Shown here: positions 1 to 9,443 of the stretch, in pieces
Position numbering within the stretch: position 1 is the stretch's first letter
Layout: every line of letters starts with the position of its first letter
DNA from: Microbulbifer flavimaris
GTDB taxonomy: Bacteria; Pseudomonadota; Gammaproteobacteria; Pseudomonadales; Cellvibrionaceae
Length of the DNA: 64,000 bases
Assembly: GCF_001641755.2 (NCBI RefSeq)
Contig: NZ_LRFG02000005.1
Span: forward strand, 62,001-126,000
Direction: 5' to 3'
Program-made: the position numbers and the translations under genes
The notes under the pieces: generated by a model
What the model was told of the DNA's origin: nothing
Databases searched by the model: none
The model's input: only the letters and a program-made list of their open reading frames with translations

Positions 1-1
1 G

Positions 2-1390
2 GCCTATTTCGACGATGCCCAGCGCCAGGCCACCAAAGACGCGGCGCGCCTGGCCGGTCTGCATGTCCTGCGACTGCTCAACGAGCCCACTGCCGCGGCA
101 GTGGCCTACGGTCTCGACCAGGGCGAGGAGGGTGTCATCGCCGTCTACGACCTGGGCGGCGGCACTTTCGATATTTCCATCCTGCGACTGTCCAAAGGCG
201 TCTTCGAAGTGCTGTCCACTGGCGGCGACACGGCGCTCGGTGGTGATGACTTCGACCGCGCCATTGCCAGCTGGATTGCCGAACAGGCCGGACTGGGCAC
301 GGACCTGGACGTGAAGACACAGCGGGCGTTGCTGGATACTGCCTGCTCCGCAAAAGAAAAACTGGCAATCGAAGAGTCCGTGAGCGTGAGCTACGGCGAT
401 TGGCGCGGCACTCTCGATCGCGCTGCCATGGCGGAGATTCTCGATTCTCTGATCGACAAGACCCTGCGTGCCTGCAAGCGGGCGCTCCGTGACGCCGACC
501 TGGCTGTCGAAGAGGTTGGTGAAGTGGTGCTGGTGGGGGGATCCACCCGCACCCTGCGGGTGCGCGAGCGGGTAGAAGCATTTTTCGGCCGCAAGCCCCA
601 CGCGGAAATCGACCCGGATCAGGTGGTCGCCATCGGCGCGGCCCTGCAGGCGGACGTGCTGGTCGGCAACAAGTCCGGTGAGGATCTGTTGTTGCTGGAT
701 GTGATCCCGTTGTCACTCGGTATCGAGACCATGGGCGGGCTCACGGAGAAACTGATCCCGCGCAATACCACCATCCCGGTGGCCAAGGCCCAGGAGTTCA
801 CCACGTTCAAAGACGGCCAGACCGCCATGGCCATCCACGTGGTGCAGGGCGAGCGGGAGCTGGTGAACGACTGTCGGTCACTGGCTCGTTTTGAGCTGCG
901 GGGTATTCCACCCATGGTGGCCGGCGCGGCCCACATCCGGGTGACCTTCCAGGTAGATGCCGACGGTCTGCTGTCGGTGACCGCCATGGAAAAGAGCAGC
1001 GGTGTCAGCGCAGATATTACCGTCAAGCCCTCCTACGGGCTCGAGGACGAGGACATCACCCGCATGCTCAAGGACTCCTATGCCCATGCCGAGCAGGATA
1101 TGGCGGCGCGGGCCCTGCGGGAGGCGCAGGTGGAAGCGGAACGCGCACTGGAGGCGCTACTGGTGGCCCTGCAGGAAAATGGTGCAGAGCTGCTGAGTGA
1201 AAAAGAGCTGGATGCCATGGAGCGTGCCATGGAGGCCCTGCGCCTGGCCCATAACGGTGGTGACGCCGAGGAGATTCATGAGCGTATCGAGGCGCTCAAT
1301 GAGGTGTCCGAGCCCTTCGCCGCGCGCCGTATGGATGCCTCCATCCGGCGGGCCATGCAGGGCCATACCCTGGATGAATTTGATCAATAA
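2..1390 (+). CDS. hscA: Fe-S assembly chaperone HscA, 5' end cut by window edge
   Basis: Specialised Hsp70 that, with HscB, transfers Fe-S clusters from the IscU scaffold to apo-proteins in the cytoplasm. The open frame runs from the first bases of the window, so the N-terminal part (roughly 150 residues by family size) is missing and 462 codons are visible. The nucleotide-binding domain shows the Hsp70 signature [11 protein letters not shown], the phosphate loop [10 protein letters not shown] and the LVGGSTR motif. The substrate-binding domain and a helical lid follow. The gene lies upstream of fdx and iscX, the standard isc order, so HscA is preferred over DnaK. An internal ATG at 101 is not the true start because homology continues upstream of it. 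Confidence 0.96.
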   Translation, partial: AYFDDAQRQATKDAARLAGLHVLRLLNEPTAAAVAYGLDQGEEGVIAVYDLGGGTFDISILRLSKGVFEVLSTGGDTALGGDDFDRAIASWIAEQAGLGTDLDVKTQRALLDTACSAKEKLAIEESVSVSYGDWRGTLDRAAMAEILDSLIDKTLRACKRALRDADLAVEEVGEVVLVGGSTRTLRVRERVEAFFGRKPHAEIDPDQVVAIGAALQADVLVGNKSGEDLLLLDVIPLSLGIETMGGLTEKLIPRNTTIPVAKAQEFTTFKDGQTAMAIHVVQGERELVNDCRSLARFELRGIPPMVAGAAHIRVTFQVDADGLLSVTAMEKSSGVSADITVKPSYGLEDEDITRMLKDSYAHAEQDMAARALREAQVEAERALEALLVALQENGAELLSEKELDAMERAMEALRLAHNGGDAEEIHERIEALNEVSEPFAARRMDASIRRAMQGHTLDEFDQ

Positions 1391-1474
1391 CACGCGGTTC
1401 CCGTAGATAGAGAACCGCCGCTGTCGCCACTTTCGTGCGGCGACGCCATTGAGACCATAGCGAGTTGGAAGCCC

Positions 1475-1813
1475 ATGCCTAAAATCGTATTTTTGCCCCA
1501 CGCCGAGATCTGCCCGGATGGCAAGGTAGTCGAAGTGGAGAACGGCGTGAGTGTCTGTGATGCGGCGCTGGAACACGGTATCGAGATCGAGCATGCCTGT
1601 GAGAAGTCCTGTGCTTGCACCACCTGTCACGTGATCGTCCGGGAGGGGTTCGATTCCCTGAATGAGCCGGACGAGCTGGAAGAGGACCTGTTGGACAAGG
1701 CCTGGGGCCTGGAGCCGGAATCCCGTCTCTCCTGCCAGGCCATCGTGGACGATGAGGATCTCGTGGTCGAGATTCCCAAGTACACCATCAACCAGGTTTC
1801 GGAAAAACACTGA
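1475..1813 (+). CDS. fdx: ISC-system 2Fe-2S ferredoxin
   Basis: Adrenodoxin-type [2Fe-2S] ferredoxin of 112 residues that supplies electrons for Fe-S cluster assembly on IscU. The cluster ligands are visible as CEKSCACTTC (C-x5-C-x2-C) plus a fourth Cys in RLSCQA near the C-terminus. The length matches the family. It lies 84 bases after hscA and 37 bases before iscX, so probably in the same transcript. A weak hairpin (1394-1400 with 1412-1418) lies in the hscA-fdx gap. The rest of the isc operon (iscR, S, U, A, hscB) would lie left of the window. Confidence 0.97.
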   Translation: MPKIVFLPHAEICPDGKVVEVENGVSVCDAALEHGIEIEHACEKSCACTTCHVIVREGFDSLNEPDELEEDLLDKAWGLEPESRLSCQAIVDDEDLVVEIPKYTINQVSEKH

Positions 1814-1850
1814 CGAAGCGGTCATCGCTGTCGCCAACGGAGATTGACGG

Positions 1851-2045
1851 ATGAAATGGACGGATATCAACGACATCGCCATCGAGCTGGTGGAAGCCCA
1901 CCCGGATGTCGACCCCCTGCGGGTGAACTTTGTCGACCTGCGCAACTGGGTGATCGAGCTGCCCGGCTTTGACGATGATCCGGCGCGCTGCGGTGAGAAG
2001 ATCCTGGAGGCGATTCAGGCTGCCTGGATTGAGGAGGCCGACTGA
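1851..2045 (+). CDS. iscX: Fe-S cluster assembly protein IscX
   Basis: Small acidic protein of 64 residues, the usual IscX (YfhJ) size. It modulates the cysteine desulfurase IscS and may act as an iron sensor or donor. The family pattern is clear: an MKWTDxxDIAIEL start, DPLRVNFVDLRNWV in the middle and an acidic C-terminus. It is the last gene of the isc cluster here; ndk follows after a gap of about 210 bases that holds a promoter-like sequence. Confidence 0.95.
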   Translation: MKWTDINDIAIELVEAHPDVDPLRVNFVDLRNWVIELPGFDDDPARCGEKILEAIQAAWIEEAD

Positions 2046-2117
2046 CCGACCGGTTCTGTCGCGTAGATTTTGCGGAGTGGGGCGGTTGTTTGAGTACAAA
2101 ACTCGAGCAATTCCCCG

Positions 2118-2123
2118 TATAAT
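2118..2123 (+). promoter_or_regulatory. Probable -10 box upstream of ndk
   Basis: A perfect TATAAT lies in the 209-base gap between iscX and ndk, about 130 bases before the ndk start. No good -35 hexamer sits at 16-18 bp spacing; the nearest TTG-like sequences (2086-2095) are too far upstream. It suggests ndk can be transcribed apart from the isc cluster. The promoter is inferred, not shown. Confidence 0.4.
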
Positions 2124-2254
2124 CCGCCCGCCGCAGATGGCGGTTGATCGCTTTTCGCACAATGCGAAGGGTGAAAGAAACAGGAATTCAGGGAGGAGCA
2201 ACTGCGGTTGCTCTTTCTGTATGTAAAACGCAAACACTGAAATTGGAGAAAATC

Positions 2255-2683
2255 ATGGCCCTGGAGCGCACTCTTTCCATCATCAAGCCGGACGCGGTAG
2301 CCAAGAACGTCATTGGCGAAATCGAAAGCCGTTTCGAGAAAGCCGGCCTGCGTATTGTTGCCATGAAAATGATGCACCTGTCCCGCGAGAAGGCTGAAGG
2401 CTTCTACGCCGAGCACAAAGAGCGTCCGTTCTTTAAAGATCTGGTCGATTTCATGACTTCCGGTCCGGTTGTAGTCCAGGTTCTGGAAGGCGAAGATGCC
2501 ATCAAGGCTAACCGTGACCTGATGGGTGCCACCAACCCGCAGGAAGCTGAAGCTGGCACCATCCGCGCCGACTTCGCCCAGAGCATCGACGCCAACGCCG
2601 TGCACGGCTCCGACTCCGCCGCTTCCGCTGAGCGCGAAGTCAGCTACTTCTTTGCAGACGACGAGATCTGCCCGCGCGCCTGA
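2255..2683 (+). CDS. ndk: Nucleoside diphosphate kinase
   Basis: Transfers the gamma-phosphate from ATP to NDPs through a phosphohistidine intermediate, balancing NTP and dNTP pools. The 142-residue protein has the [12 protein letters not shown] start and the active-site segment NAVHGSDS with catalytic His117. An in-frame upstream start at 2144 would add 37 residues not found in the family. The ATG at 2255 follows the ribosome site TTGGAGAA at normal spacing and is preferred. Confidence 0.97.
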   Translation: MALERTLSIIKPDAVAKNVIGEIESRFEKAGLRIVAMKMMHLSREKAEGFYAEHKERPFFKDLVDFMTSGPVVVQVLEGEDAIKANRDLMGATNPQEAEAGTIRADFAQSIDANAVHGSDSAASAEREVSYFFADDEICPRA

Positions 2684-2696
2684 TCCGCGCCACTTC

Positions 2697-2718
2697 GCGC
2701 CGGCCGACCGGCCGGCGC
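2697..2718 (+). terminator. GC-rich hairpin after ndk
   Basis: A perfect 9-bp stem (2697-2705 with 2710-2718) and a GACC loop start 14 bases after the ndk stop. No T-tract follows, so it is not a classical intrinsic terminator. It could attenuate readthrough into rlmN or protect the 3' end of ndk mRNA. Confidence 0.4.
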
Positions 2719-2740
2719 AGACTCCTCCCGAGGTGATTCC

Positions 2741-3868
2741 ATGACTACAAGCCAAACCGAAAAAGTGAACCTGCTGGGCCTGTCGCTGGACAAGCTGGCG
2801 GCGTTTTTCGATTCCCTGGGCGAAAAACGTTTTCGCGCGGTGCAGGTGTTGAAGTGGATTCACCAGAACGGGGTCGATGACTTCGAACAGATGACCAATG
2901 TCAGCAAAGCGCTGCGCGCGAAGCTGGCAGAGATGGCCGAGATCCGTGCCCCCAAGGTGCTGGAGCAGTGGGATTCCTCTGATGGCACCCGCAAGTGGCT
3001 GATCGAGGTAGAGGGCGGCAGCGCCATCGAGACTGTCTATATCCCCGACGGGGACCGCGGCACCCTGTGTGTGTCCTCCCAGGTGGGTTGCTCGCTGGAC
3101 TGCAGCTTCTGTGCCACCGGCAAGCAGGGCTTCAACCGGGATCTGACCGCGGCCGAGATCATTGGTCAGGTGTGGATTGCCTGTAAGTCCTTCGGCCAGC
3201 TGCAGCCAAAAGGTCCGCGCAAGGTTACCAACGTGGTGATGATGGGTATGGGTGAGCCCCTGCTCAACTTCGATAACGTGGTTGACGCAATGAACCTGAT
3301 GATGGAGGACAATGCCTACGGTATCTCCAAGCGCCGGGTAACCCTGAGCACCTCCGGTGTGGTGCCGGCACTGGATCGGCTGGCTGAGGTGACCGACGCG
3401 AGCCTGGCCATCTCCCTCCATGCGCCCAATGACGAGTTGCGCAACGAGCTGGTGCCCATCAATAAGAAGTATCCGATTGCCATGCTGCTGGACAGTGCCA
3501 AGCGATACATCGAGCAGATGCCGGATACGCACCGCAAAATGACCATCGAGTACACGCTGATACGCGAGGTCAACGACCGGCCGGAGCACGCGGAGCAGCT
3601 GGCAGAACTCCTGCGCGATGTGCCTGTCAAGATAAATCTGATACCCTTCAATCCGTTTGATCTGTCCGACTATCAGCGGGTGAGCAACAACGCTTTGCGA
3701 CGCTTTCAGCAGATTTTGTTGGACAAAGGGTTTACGGTAACCGTGCGCACCACCCGCGGTGACGATATCGCGGCGGCTTGCGGCCAGCTGGCCGGTAGTG
3801 TGAACGATCGCACACGCCGCTCTGAGCGCTACCGCAATGCCGAGCGCCCGGTCCGAATCGTCGGCTAG
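2741..3868 (+). CDS. rlmN: Dual-specificity RNA methyltransferase RlmN
   Basis: Radical SAM enzyme that methylates C2 of A2503 in 23S rRNA and A37 of some tRNAs, supporting ribosomal fidelity. The 375-residue protein has the CxxxCxxC cluster motif at Cys117, Cys121 and Cys124 (within [12 protein letters not shown]), an [13 protein letters not shown] stretch, and a C-terminal Cys347 in [12 protein letters not shown] that fits the mechanistic Cys of the family. The start ATG at 2741 follows CCCGAGG. The order ndk-rlmN-pilF-rodZ-ispG is widely conserved in gammaproteobacteria. The enzyme depends on an Fe-S cluster, which fits the isc genes upstream. Confidence 0.97.
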   Translation: MTTSQTEKVNLLGLSLDKLAAFFDSLGEKRFRAVQVLKWIHQNGVDDFEQMTNVSKALRAKLAEMAEIRAPKVLEQWDSSDGTRKWLIEVEGGSAIETVYIPDGDRGTLCVSSQVGCSLDCSFCATGKQGFNRDLTAAEIIGQVWIACKSFGQLQPKGPRKVTNVVMMGMGEPLLNFDNVVDAMNLMMEDNAYGISKRRVTLSTSGVVPALDRLAEVTDASLAISLHAPNDELRNELVPINKKYPIAMLLDSAKRYIEQMPDTHRKMTIEYTLIREVNDRPEHAEQLAELLRDVPVKINLIPFNPFDLSDYQRVSNNALRRFQQILLDKGFTVTVRTTRGDDIAAACGQLAGSVNDRTRRSERYRNAERPVRIVG

Positions 3869-3951
3869 CGCTTTTCCCGGTCGGCCCCGAGTGCCGGCCG
3901 CCCAACGGCGCATCGCCGGGGTGTGCTCCCAGAAAAATAAAAGGTGATGTA

Positions 3952-4731
3952 GTGTTGGCCAAATCCCTCTCCCTGCCGCTGGCAGGTCTTCTTCTCGGCG
4001 TCCTGCTGTCCGGTTGCGTGACTACCGGTCTGCCGGAACGCAAGGAGATTGACCTGGATAAGGCGGTCAAAACCCATGTGCAGCTGGGGCTGCGCTATCT
4101 GCAGTCCGGTGAAAACCGCGATATCGCCCGCTACCACTTCAACAAGGCACTCGAGCTGGGCAAGCGCAATCCCGATGCCCACCACGGTCTGGCGATGCTG
4201 TACCAGGCGGATGGTGAGCTGGATGTGGCCGAGGACCATTTTCGCAAGGCCCTGCGCTATGGGGACGACTTCTCCATGGCCCAAACCAACTACGGTGTGT
4301 TTCTCTATCGCCAGGCTCGGTATGAAGAGGCTCTCGAGCAGTTTGAGGAAGCCTCTCAGGATCTGACCTATAAGCGCCGTTCCTACGCCCTGACGAATTA
4401 TGGTCGCGCCGCGGTGAAACTCGGCAAGACCGAGGAGGCTGAAAAAGCCTTTATCCGCGCGCTGGCACTCAACGACAGCCTGCCGCAGCCGCTGCTGGAG
4501 CTGGCGGAAATCAAGTACGAGGCCGGTGCCTACGCCCAGGCCAAGCAATACCTGGACCTGTACAGCGACAAGCACCGGCAGGTACCGCAGTCCCTGTGGC
4601 TGGGTATCCGCATCGAAAAAATCTTTGGTAACCGGGACAAGGAGCGCAGCTACGCCCTGGCCCTGAGGAACCTGTATCCCTATTCAGCGGAAGCGCTGGA
4701 ATACAAGAAGATGATGGCCAATGACGGATAA
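3952..4731 (+). CDS. pilF: Type IV pilus biogenesis lipoprotein PilF/PilW
   Basis: Outer-membrane pilotin-type lipoprotein that helps assemble the PilQ secretin for type IV pili. The 259-residue product has a lipoprotein signal peptide with lipobox LSGC near residue 20, then a chain of TPR helices (for example YLQSGENRDIARYHFNKALELG and the repeat after DAHHGLAMLYQADGELD). The start is GTG at 3952, or TTG one codon later; both give the same mature protein. Position between rlmN and rodZ is the conserved pilF locus. The last 11 bases overlap rodZ, suggesting translational coupling. Confidence 0.92.
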   Translation: MLAKSLSLPLAGLLLGVLLSGCVTTGLPERKEIDLDKAVKTHVQLGLRYLQSGENRDIARYHFNKALELGKRNPDAHHGLAMLYQADGELDVAEDHFRKALRYGDDFSMAQTNYGVFLYRQARYEEALEQFEEASQDLTYKRRSYALTNYGRAAVKLGKTEEAEKAFIRALALNDSLPQPLLELAEIKYEAGAYAQAKQYLDLYSDKHRQVPQSLWLGIRIEKIFGNRDKERSYALALRNLYPYSAEALEYKKMMANDG

Positions 4732-5860
4732 AGTAGTCGAAAACGCGCAAGCGTCCACGCAATCTGCTGAGCTCCGCGAGGAGCATCCCTCCCCCGGTAC
4801 CCAGCTTCGCACTGCCCGCGAAGCGGCCGGTCTATCCCTTGAAGAGCTCTCTTCCCGCCTGCGCATGACCGGCAACAAGTTGGAGCTGCTCGAGCGGGAC
4901 GAGTACGACCGCCTTCCCAGTGCCCTTTATGTTCGCGGGTATATCCGCAATGCCTGTAAGGAGCTCGGCGTCGATGCCGAGCCGGTACTGGAAGCCTTTT
5001 CCGGCTACAGTGCGGCTGAGGAGGAGAGTCGGGCAATTATCGAGCACGTCAGCAGGGGGCCGGCGCTCGAGCCAGGGCGCAAGGGTGGGTTTGGCCTTCT
5101 GGCCCTGTTGCCTCTTGTGCTGGTTGCCGCTGCCTTCTGGTGGTTTCAGGGGCGCGATCTCGCCACACCATCCATGAACATGGAGGCTCTGGCCGACGAT
5201 CAGGCTGTCCAGCAGGGTGAGCAGGTGGGCGATCTGCAAGGCTTTACTGAGCAGGCTGCAGAGCCGATCGCGGCAGAGCCGCTGCAGGCGGAAGAGGTCG
5301 GGGCAGCCGGGGAAGCGGTTGCTGTGGCAGCCTCAGAACCGGAGTTATCGGACACCGCCATTGAGTCCCCGTCGGCAGCCGCACTTGAGGTGGCAGATGT
5401 TGCCGCCTACGAGGCACTGTCCGCGCAGGCGGGCACGAGCCTGCAGGCCGTAGAATCCGAGGCTCCTGTAGCCGCCGACGATGCCGTGGCGGAGATCGGG
5501 GTTGAGGTGACAGAGGTGGCCGAGCCTGAAACGCCGGCGGCTTCCGCTGTCGAAGCCGCAGCTGATCCGGCCCCCGCTGCCGCCACTGCACCGTCGGCAG
5601 CCCCGGTTGCAGAAGCAGCCAGCGAGGCACTCGAACTGCGTTTCTCTCAAGAAGCCTGGATCGAGGTCAAGGACGCAAGCGGCAAGGTTTTGCTGGCCAA
5701 GTTGCAGGCGCAGGGGTCACAGGTGACACTCGAAGGTCAGCCGCCGTTCAGCCTGATGCTCGGCAATGCTGCCGGCACCGAGGTCCGCTACCGTGACCAG
5801 CTGGTGCCCAGTGAGCCGATCGGTAGCCGCCGTACCCGCCGCCTGACTGTCGGCGAATAA
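4721..5860 (+). CDS. rodZ: Cell-shape protein RodZ
   Basis: Bitopic inner-membrane protein linking MreB filaments to the elongation machinery. It has a cytoplasmic helix-turn-helix (HTH_25) domain over about residues 25-95 (GTQLRTAREAAGLSLEELSS), a transmembrane helix at about 125-142 (LLALLPLVLVAAAFWWF), a long Ala/Glu/Pro-rich periplasmic linker to about residue 300, and a DUF4115-type C-terminal domain (LRFSQEAWIEVKDASGK). At 379 residues it is somewhat longer than E. coli RodZ because of the linker. It overlaps pilF by 11 bases, the usual arrangement in Pseudomonas-like genomes. Confidence 0.94.
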   Translation: MTDKVVENAQASTQSAELREEHPSPGTQLRTAREAAGLSLEELSSRLRMTGNKLELLERDEYDRLPSALYVRGYIRNACKELGVDAEPVLEAFSGYSAAEEESRAIIEHVSRGPALEPGRKGGFGLLALLPLVLVAAAFWWFQGRDLATPSMNMEALADDQAVQQGEQVGDLQGFTEQAAEPIAAEPLQAEEVGAAGEAVAVAASEPELSDTAIESPSAAALEVADVAAYEALSAQAGTSLQAVESEAPVAADDAVAEIGVEVTEVAEPETPAASAVEAAADPAPAAATAPSAAPVAEAASEALELRFSQEAWIEVKDASGKVLLAKLQAQGSQVTLEGQPPFSLMLGNAAGTEVRYRDQLVPSEPIGSRRTRRLTVGE

Positions 5861-5980
5861 GCTCCCTTGTGGCCGGCCCGGGTGGCTGGCCAACTACTCT
5901 CCGGGGCCTGTCGACCGCTGGCCTCCCCGGTGCGAATGAGTTGGCATCGCACTGATGCTGATTTGTGCGCTCCGCACCTT

Positions 5981-5986
5981 TATAAT
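5981..5986 (+). promoter_or_regulatory. Probable -10 box upstream of ispG
   Basis: TATAAT lies 44 bases before the ispG ATG in the 169-base gap after rodZ. The -35 region is weak (CTGATT at about 5958). It would give a short leader and separate ispG expression from the pilF-rodZ pair. Inferred from the match to the -10 consensus only. Confidence 0.4.
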
Positions 5987-6029
5987 TGCCCCTCGATTTT
6001 TCACTCTGCGAAACCGCCAGGTCAGACCT

Positions 6030-7142
6030 ATGCAATTTGAGTCACCCATTGTCCGCCGCGTGTCCCGCCAGATTATGGTGGGTGATGTGCCTGTTGGTGG
6101 CGGGGCGCCCATTTCGGTGCAGAGCATGACCAACACCGATACCTGCGACGTCGATGCCACCGTCGGCCAGATCCGCCGTCTGCAGGATGCCGGTGCGGAC
6201 ATCGTGCGGGTATCCGTGCCCAGCATGGATGCCGCCGAAGCCTTCGGGGCAATCAAGAAACAGGTCGAGGTACCGCTGGTTGCGGATATCCACTTTGATT
6301 ACCGCATCGCCCTGCGTGTGGCGGATCTGGGTGTGGATTGCCTGCGCATCAACCCGGGCAATATCGGTCGTGAACACCGCATTCGTGCGGTGGTGGACAA
6401 GGCCCGGGACCTGAATATCCCCATCCGTATCGGTGTTAACGCGGGTTCACTGGAAAAGGACCTGCAGAAGAAATACGGCGAGCCGACCCCGGATGCCCTG
6501 GTGGAGTCCGCCCTGCGGCACGTGGAGATTCTCGACGGACTGGACTTTCACGACTTCAAGGTGAGCGTGAAAGCCTCCGATATCTTCATGGCCACCGCCG
6601 CCTACCGCAAGCTGGCAAAGCTGATCGAGCAGCCGCTGCATCTGGGGATCACCGAAGCCGGTGGTCTGCGCTCGGGCACGGTGAAGTCCGCCATTGGCCT
6701 GGGTGCGCTGTTGCTGGACGGTATTGGCGATACCCTGCGGGTTTCCCTCGCCGCCGATCCGGTGGAAGAGGTGAAAGTCGGCTGGGATTTGCTCAAGAGC
6801 CTACGCCTGCGCAGCAAGGGCATCAACTTTATCGCCTGCCCCAGCTGTTCGCGCCAGAACTTCGATGTGGTGAAGACCATGAACGAGCTGGAGACGCGAC
6901 TTGAGGATGTGACCACTTCGCTGGACGTGGCGGTCATCGGTTGCATCGTCAACGGCCCGGGTGAAGCGAAAGAGGCGGATGTCGGCCTTACCGGCGGTAC
7001 CCCGAGCCATGCAATCTACGTGGACGGCAAGCCCAGCCACAAAATGAAAAATGACAACCTGGTGGATGACCTCGAGCGTCTGATTCGCGAAAAAGCCAAC
7101 GAAAAGGCGGAGCGCGAGGCAGATATCATCGCCAAGGCGTAA
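6030..7142 (+). CDS. ispG: 4-hydroxy-3-methylbut-2-enyl diphosphate synthase (IspG/GcpE)
   Basis: Converts 2-C-methyl-erythritol 2,4-cyclodiphosphate to HMBPP, the penultimate step of the MEP isoprenoid pathway, using a [4Fe-4S] cluster. The 370-residue form starts at the ATG at 6030 ([15 protein letters not shown]). An earlier in-frame ATG at 5955 is rejected because the added 25 residues do not look like the family and would start upstream of the TATAAT box. The TIM-barrel part shows [10 protein letters not shown] and VRVSVPS. The cluster ligands lie in CPSCSR and [10 protein letters not shown]. Confidence 0.96.
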   Translation: MQFESPIVRRVSRQIMVGDVPVGGGAPISVQSMTNTDTCDVDATVGQIRRLQDAGADIVRVSVPSMDAAEAFGAIKKQVEVPLVADIHFDYRIALRVADLGVDCLRINPGNIGREHRIRAVVDKARDLNIPIRIGVNAGSLEKDLQKKYGEPTPDALVESALRHVEILDGLDFHDFKVSVKASDIFMATAAYRKLAKLIEQPLHLGITEAGGLRSGTVKSAIGLGALLLDGIGDTLRVSLAADPVEEVKVGWDLLKSLRLRSKGINFIACPSCSRQNFDVVKTMNELETRLEDVTTSLDVAVIGCIVNGPGEAKEADVGLTGGTPSHAIYVDGKPSHKMKNDNLVDDLERLIREKANEKAEREADIIAKA

Positions 7143-7190
7143 CGAGCGTGGGTCCAGCCCCGAGCTTACTGTCGGCTCTTGATGTGAAGG

Positions 7191-7307
7191 CTCTGTGAGC
7201 GGTTACCTTTGCGGGACTGTCGGCCCGAGGGACCCGGCCGACAAGCCTCCATGGATGGATTCACGGCGTGTCTCGCAAAGGTAACCGCTTGCAGTGCCGC
7301 CACAGAG
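7191..7307. repeat. Nested inverted-repeat element between ispG and hisS
   Basis: The 213-base gap contains a 20-bp inverted repeat, 7198-7217 and 7270-7289, with 19 of 20 positions pairing (AGCGGTTACCTTTGCGGGAC and its complement with G/A at one site). Outside it, CTCTGTG (7191-7197) pairs with CACAGAG (7301-7307). Inside, TGTCGGCC (7218-7225) pairs with GGCCGACA (7236-7243), and CCATGGATGG follows. The whole could fold as a cruciform or branched RNA. It has no coding capacity and no T-tract. It resembles small dispersed intergenic palindromes (REP/MITE-like), but only one copy is in this window. Confidence 0.7.
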
Positions 7308-7355
7308 CTTCGAGCCCACTCGAACCCGAGAACAGAAAACCCTTAAGGACAAACC

Positions 7356-8618
7356 TTGAAACAGCTTCGCGCAATTCGCGGCATGAACGACCTGCTGCCG
7401 GGGCAGTCCCCGGTCTGGCAGTATGTTGAGAGCACAGTGAGCGAGCTCTTCGCCCGCTACGGCTACAGTGAGATCCGCACCCCCTACCTGGAGGCGACCC
7501 AGCTTTTCAGTCGTGCGGTCGGTGAGGCCACCGATATCGTTGAAAAAGAGATGTACACCTTCGAGGACAAGAGTGGTGACAGTGTCACCCTGCGCCCCGA
7601 AGGCACCGCGGGAACGGTGCGCGCTGCCATCCAGAACAGCCTGCTGAGCACTCCCCAGCGCCTCTGGTACTTCGGCCCGATGTTCCGCTACGAGCGCCCG
7701 CAGAAGGGGCGCCTGCGCCAGTTTCACCAGTTCGGTGTCGAGGTGTTCGGTATCGAGGGGCCCGATGTGGATGCGGAAATCCTCATCATGACGGCGCGGC
7801 TGTGGAGGCAGCTGGGTATCGCCGAGCACGTCACCCTGCAACTCAATTCCCTGGGCAACAGCGCCAGCCGGGCTGCCTACCGGGACGCCCTGGTGAGCTA
7901 CCTGACCGAGCGCAGGGATCAGCTGGACGAGGACAGCCAGCGCCGGCTGGAAAAGAATCCCCTGCGTATCCTGGACAGCAAAAACCCCCAGACTCAGGAA
8001 CTGCTGGCGGATGCCCCGTGTCTACTGGACTACCTGGACGACGAGTCAGCGGCGCATTTCAGCAGCCTGCGGGAAATGCTGGATACCGCCGGGGTGGAAT
8101 ATGAGATCAACCCGCGCCTCGTCCGGGGGCTCGACTACTACGGCAAGACTGTTTTTGAGTGGGTGACCGATAGCCTCGGTGCCCAGGGAACCGTATGCGC
8201 CGGCGGCCGCTACGATGGCCTGGTGGAGCAGCTGGGCGGCAAGCCGACCCCGGCGGTGGGCTTTGGCCTCGGTGTCGAGCGCCTGGTACTGATGCTCGAG
8301 ACCCTCGAAGTACTGCCCGAGGGACTGGATCAACCGGTGGATGCGTACCTGGTTGCCGTGGGTGATGTACAATCGGCGGCTTTGGCTGCCGCGGAGAAAG
8401 TCCGCGATGAGCTGCCCTGGCTGCGCTTGCAGACCCACTGCGGTGGTGGCAGCTTCAAGAGCCAGATGAAGAAGGCTGACAAGAGCAATGCGGACTTTGC
8501 CCTCATCATCGGTGAGGACGAGGCGGTCGCCGGGCAGGTAACGGTGAAGTTCCTGCGCGCAGACCAGCCGCAGCAGACCGTGAGCCTGGCCGAGCTAGCC
8601 CCGCTGCTGCAGGGGTGA
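7356..8618 (+). CDS. hisS: Histidyl-tRNA synthetase
   Basis: Class II aminoacyl-tRNA synthetase that charges tRNA-His. The 420-residue protein has the N-terminal [10 protein letters not shown], motif 2 ([20 protein letters not shown]), the histidine-specific segments [15 protein letters not shown] and [14 protein letters not shown], motif 3 ([13 protein letters not shown]) and an anticodon-binding C-terminus. The start is a TTG at 7356, preceded by TTAAGGAC. No ATG gives a full N-terminus, and the first Met downstream would remove AIRG. The conserved order ispG-hisS-yfgM-bamB-der supports the call. Confidence 0.97.
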   Translation: MKQLRAIRGMNDLLPGQSPVWQYVESTVSELFARYGYSEIRTPYLEATQLFSRAVGEATDIVEKEMYTFEDKSGDSVTLRPEGTAGTVRAAIQNSLLSTPQRLWYFGPMFRYERPQKGRLRQFHQFGVEVFGIEGPDVDAEILIMTARLWRQLGIAEHVTLQLNSLGNSASRAAYRDALVSYLTERRDQLDEDSQRRLEKNPLRILDSKNPQTQELLADAPCLLDYLDDESAAHFSSLREMLDTAGVEYEINPRLVRGLDYYGKTVFEWVTDSLGAQGTVCAGGRYDGLVEQLGGKPTPAVGFGLGVERLVLMLETLEVLPEGLDQPVDAYLVAVGDVQSAALAAAEKVRDELPWLRLQTHCGGGSFKSQMKKADKSNADFALIIGEDEAVAGQVTVKFLRADQPQQTVSLAELAPLLQG

Positions 8619-8717
8619 GTGGCGGCACATAACCGCAAAGCTGACGAGCAGTCGGCGGGAGCGAGCATATCGCTCCACTGGAAGTATGAAGAATTTACAG
8701 GAAAGGCGAATTTACCA

Positions 8718-9443
8718 ATGGCTGATCATCTGACAGAAGAAGAACAAATAGAAACGATTAAGCGCTGGTGGCAGGAAAATGGCCGCGGCATTGTTACCGG
8801 CGTGGTACTGGCACTGGCCGGTTACTTCGGCTTTCAGTGGTGGCAGGGGGCAGAGCGGGAAAAGGCTGAGGCTTCTTCCGATCTGTACCAGGGCTTCATT
8901 GAGGCCGTCAGCGCCAACGAAGGGCAGCCCGATAACAAGCAGCTGACCACCGCCAAGAGCCTGGCGCAGCAGCTGAAAGAGGAGTTCTCCGGACGGATCT
9001 ATGCCAGCCAGGCGGCCCTGCGTCTGGCGGCACTGGCGGCCAGCGACAACGACCTGGAGACGGCCGCCAGTGAGCTGCGCTGGGTGCGGGACAACACCTC
9101 CGAGGAGTCCCTCAAGTTGCTGGCTACCCGTCGCCTGGCATCGGTGCTGGCGGCGCGGGGCCAGCCGGATGAAGCATTGAAGCTGCTGGAGGGCAACGTG
9201 CCCGCGGCATTCGCGGCACTGTTCGCAGAGACCCGCGGCGATATCCTGCTGAAAAAAGGTGATGAAGCGGCTGCCCATGAGGCCTACCAGCAGGCGCTGG
9301 CCCAGCTGCCCGCAGAGCAGGCCGGCGGCGCGCAGTTGCTGCGCCTCAAGGCGGAAAGCGTCGCCCCGGCGGCGGCAGATGAAAGCGCGGCGGAGGACGC
9401 CACCGCGGAGCCGGAACCGGCACAGGAGAGTGACGAGCAATGA
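8718..9443 (+). CDS. yfgM: YfgM-family tetratricopeptide membrane protein
   Basis: Inner-membrane TPR protein; the family associates with the SecYEG translocon and the periplasmic chaperone network, always next to bamB. The 241-residue form begins at ATG 8718 (MADHLTEEEQIETIKRWW), after AGGAAAGG. A single transmembrane helix lies at about residues 25-41 (IVTGVVLALAGYFGFQWW), then periplasmic TPR-like helices and an acidic Ala/Glu-rich tail. A longer in-frame start at 8619 is unlikely. The gene overlaps bamB by 4 bases (ATGA). A 7-bp hairpin (8658-8676) lies between hisS and yfgM. Confidence 0.92.
   Translation: MADHLTEEEQIETIKRWWQENGRGIVTGVVLALAGYFGFQWWQGAEREKAEASSDLYQGFIEAVSANEGQPDNKQLTTAKSLAQQLKEEFSGRIYASQAALRLAALAASDNDLETAASELRWVRDNTSEESLKLLATRRLASVLAARGQPDEALKLLEGNVPAAFAALFAETRGDILLKKGDEAAAHEAYQQALAQLPAEQAGGAQLLRLKAESVAPAAADESAAEDATAEPEPAQESDEQ

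Noticed and set aside
2015-3913. Very long minus-strand open frame (632 codons) opposite ndk and rlmN
   Set aside because: It lies antisense to two clearly real genes. High-GC genomes often give long mirror frames, and the translation is His/Gln/Leu-rich with no family motif.
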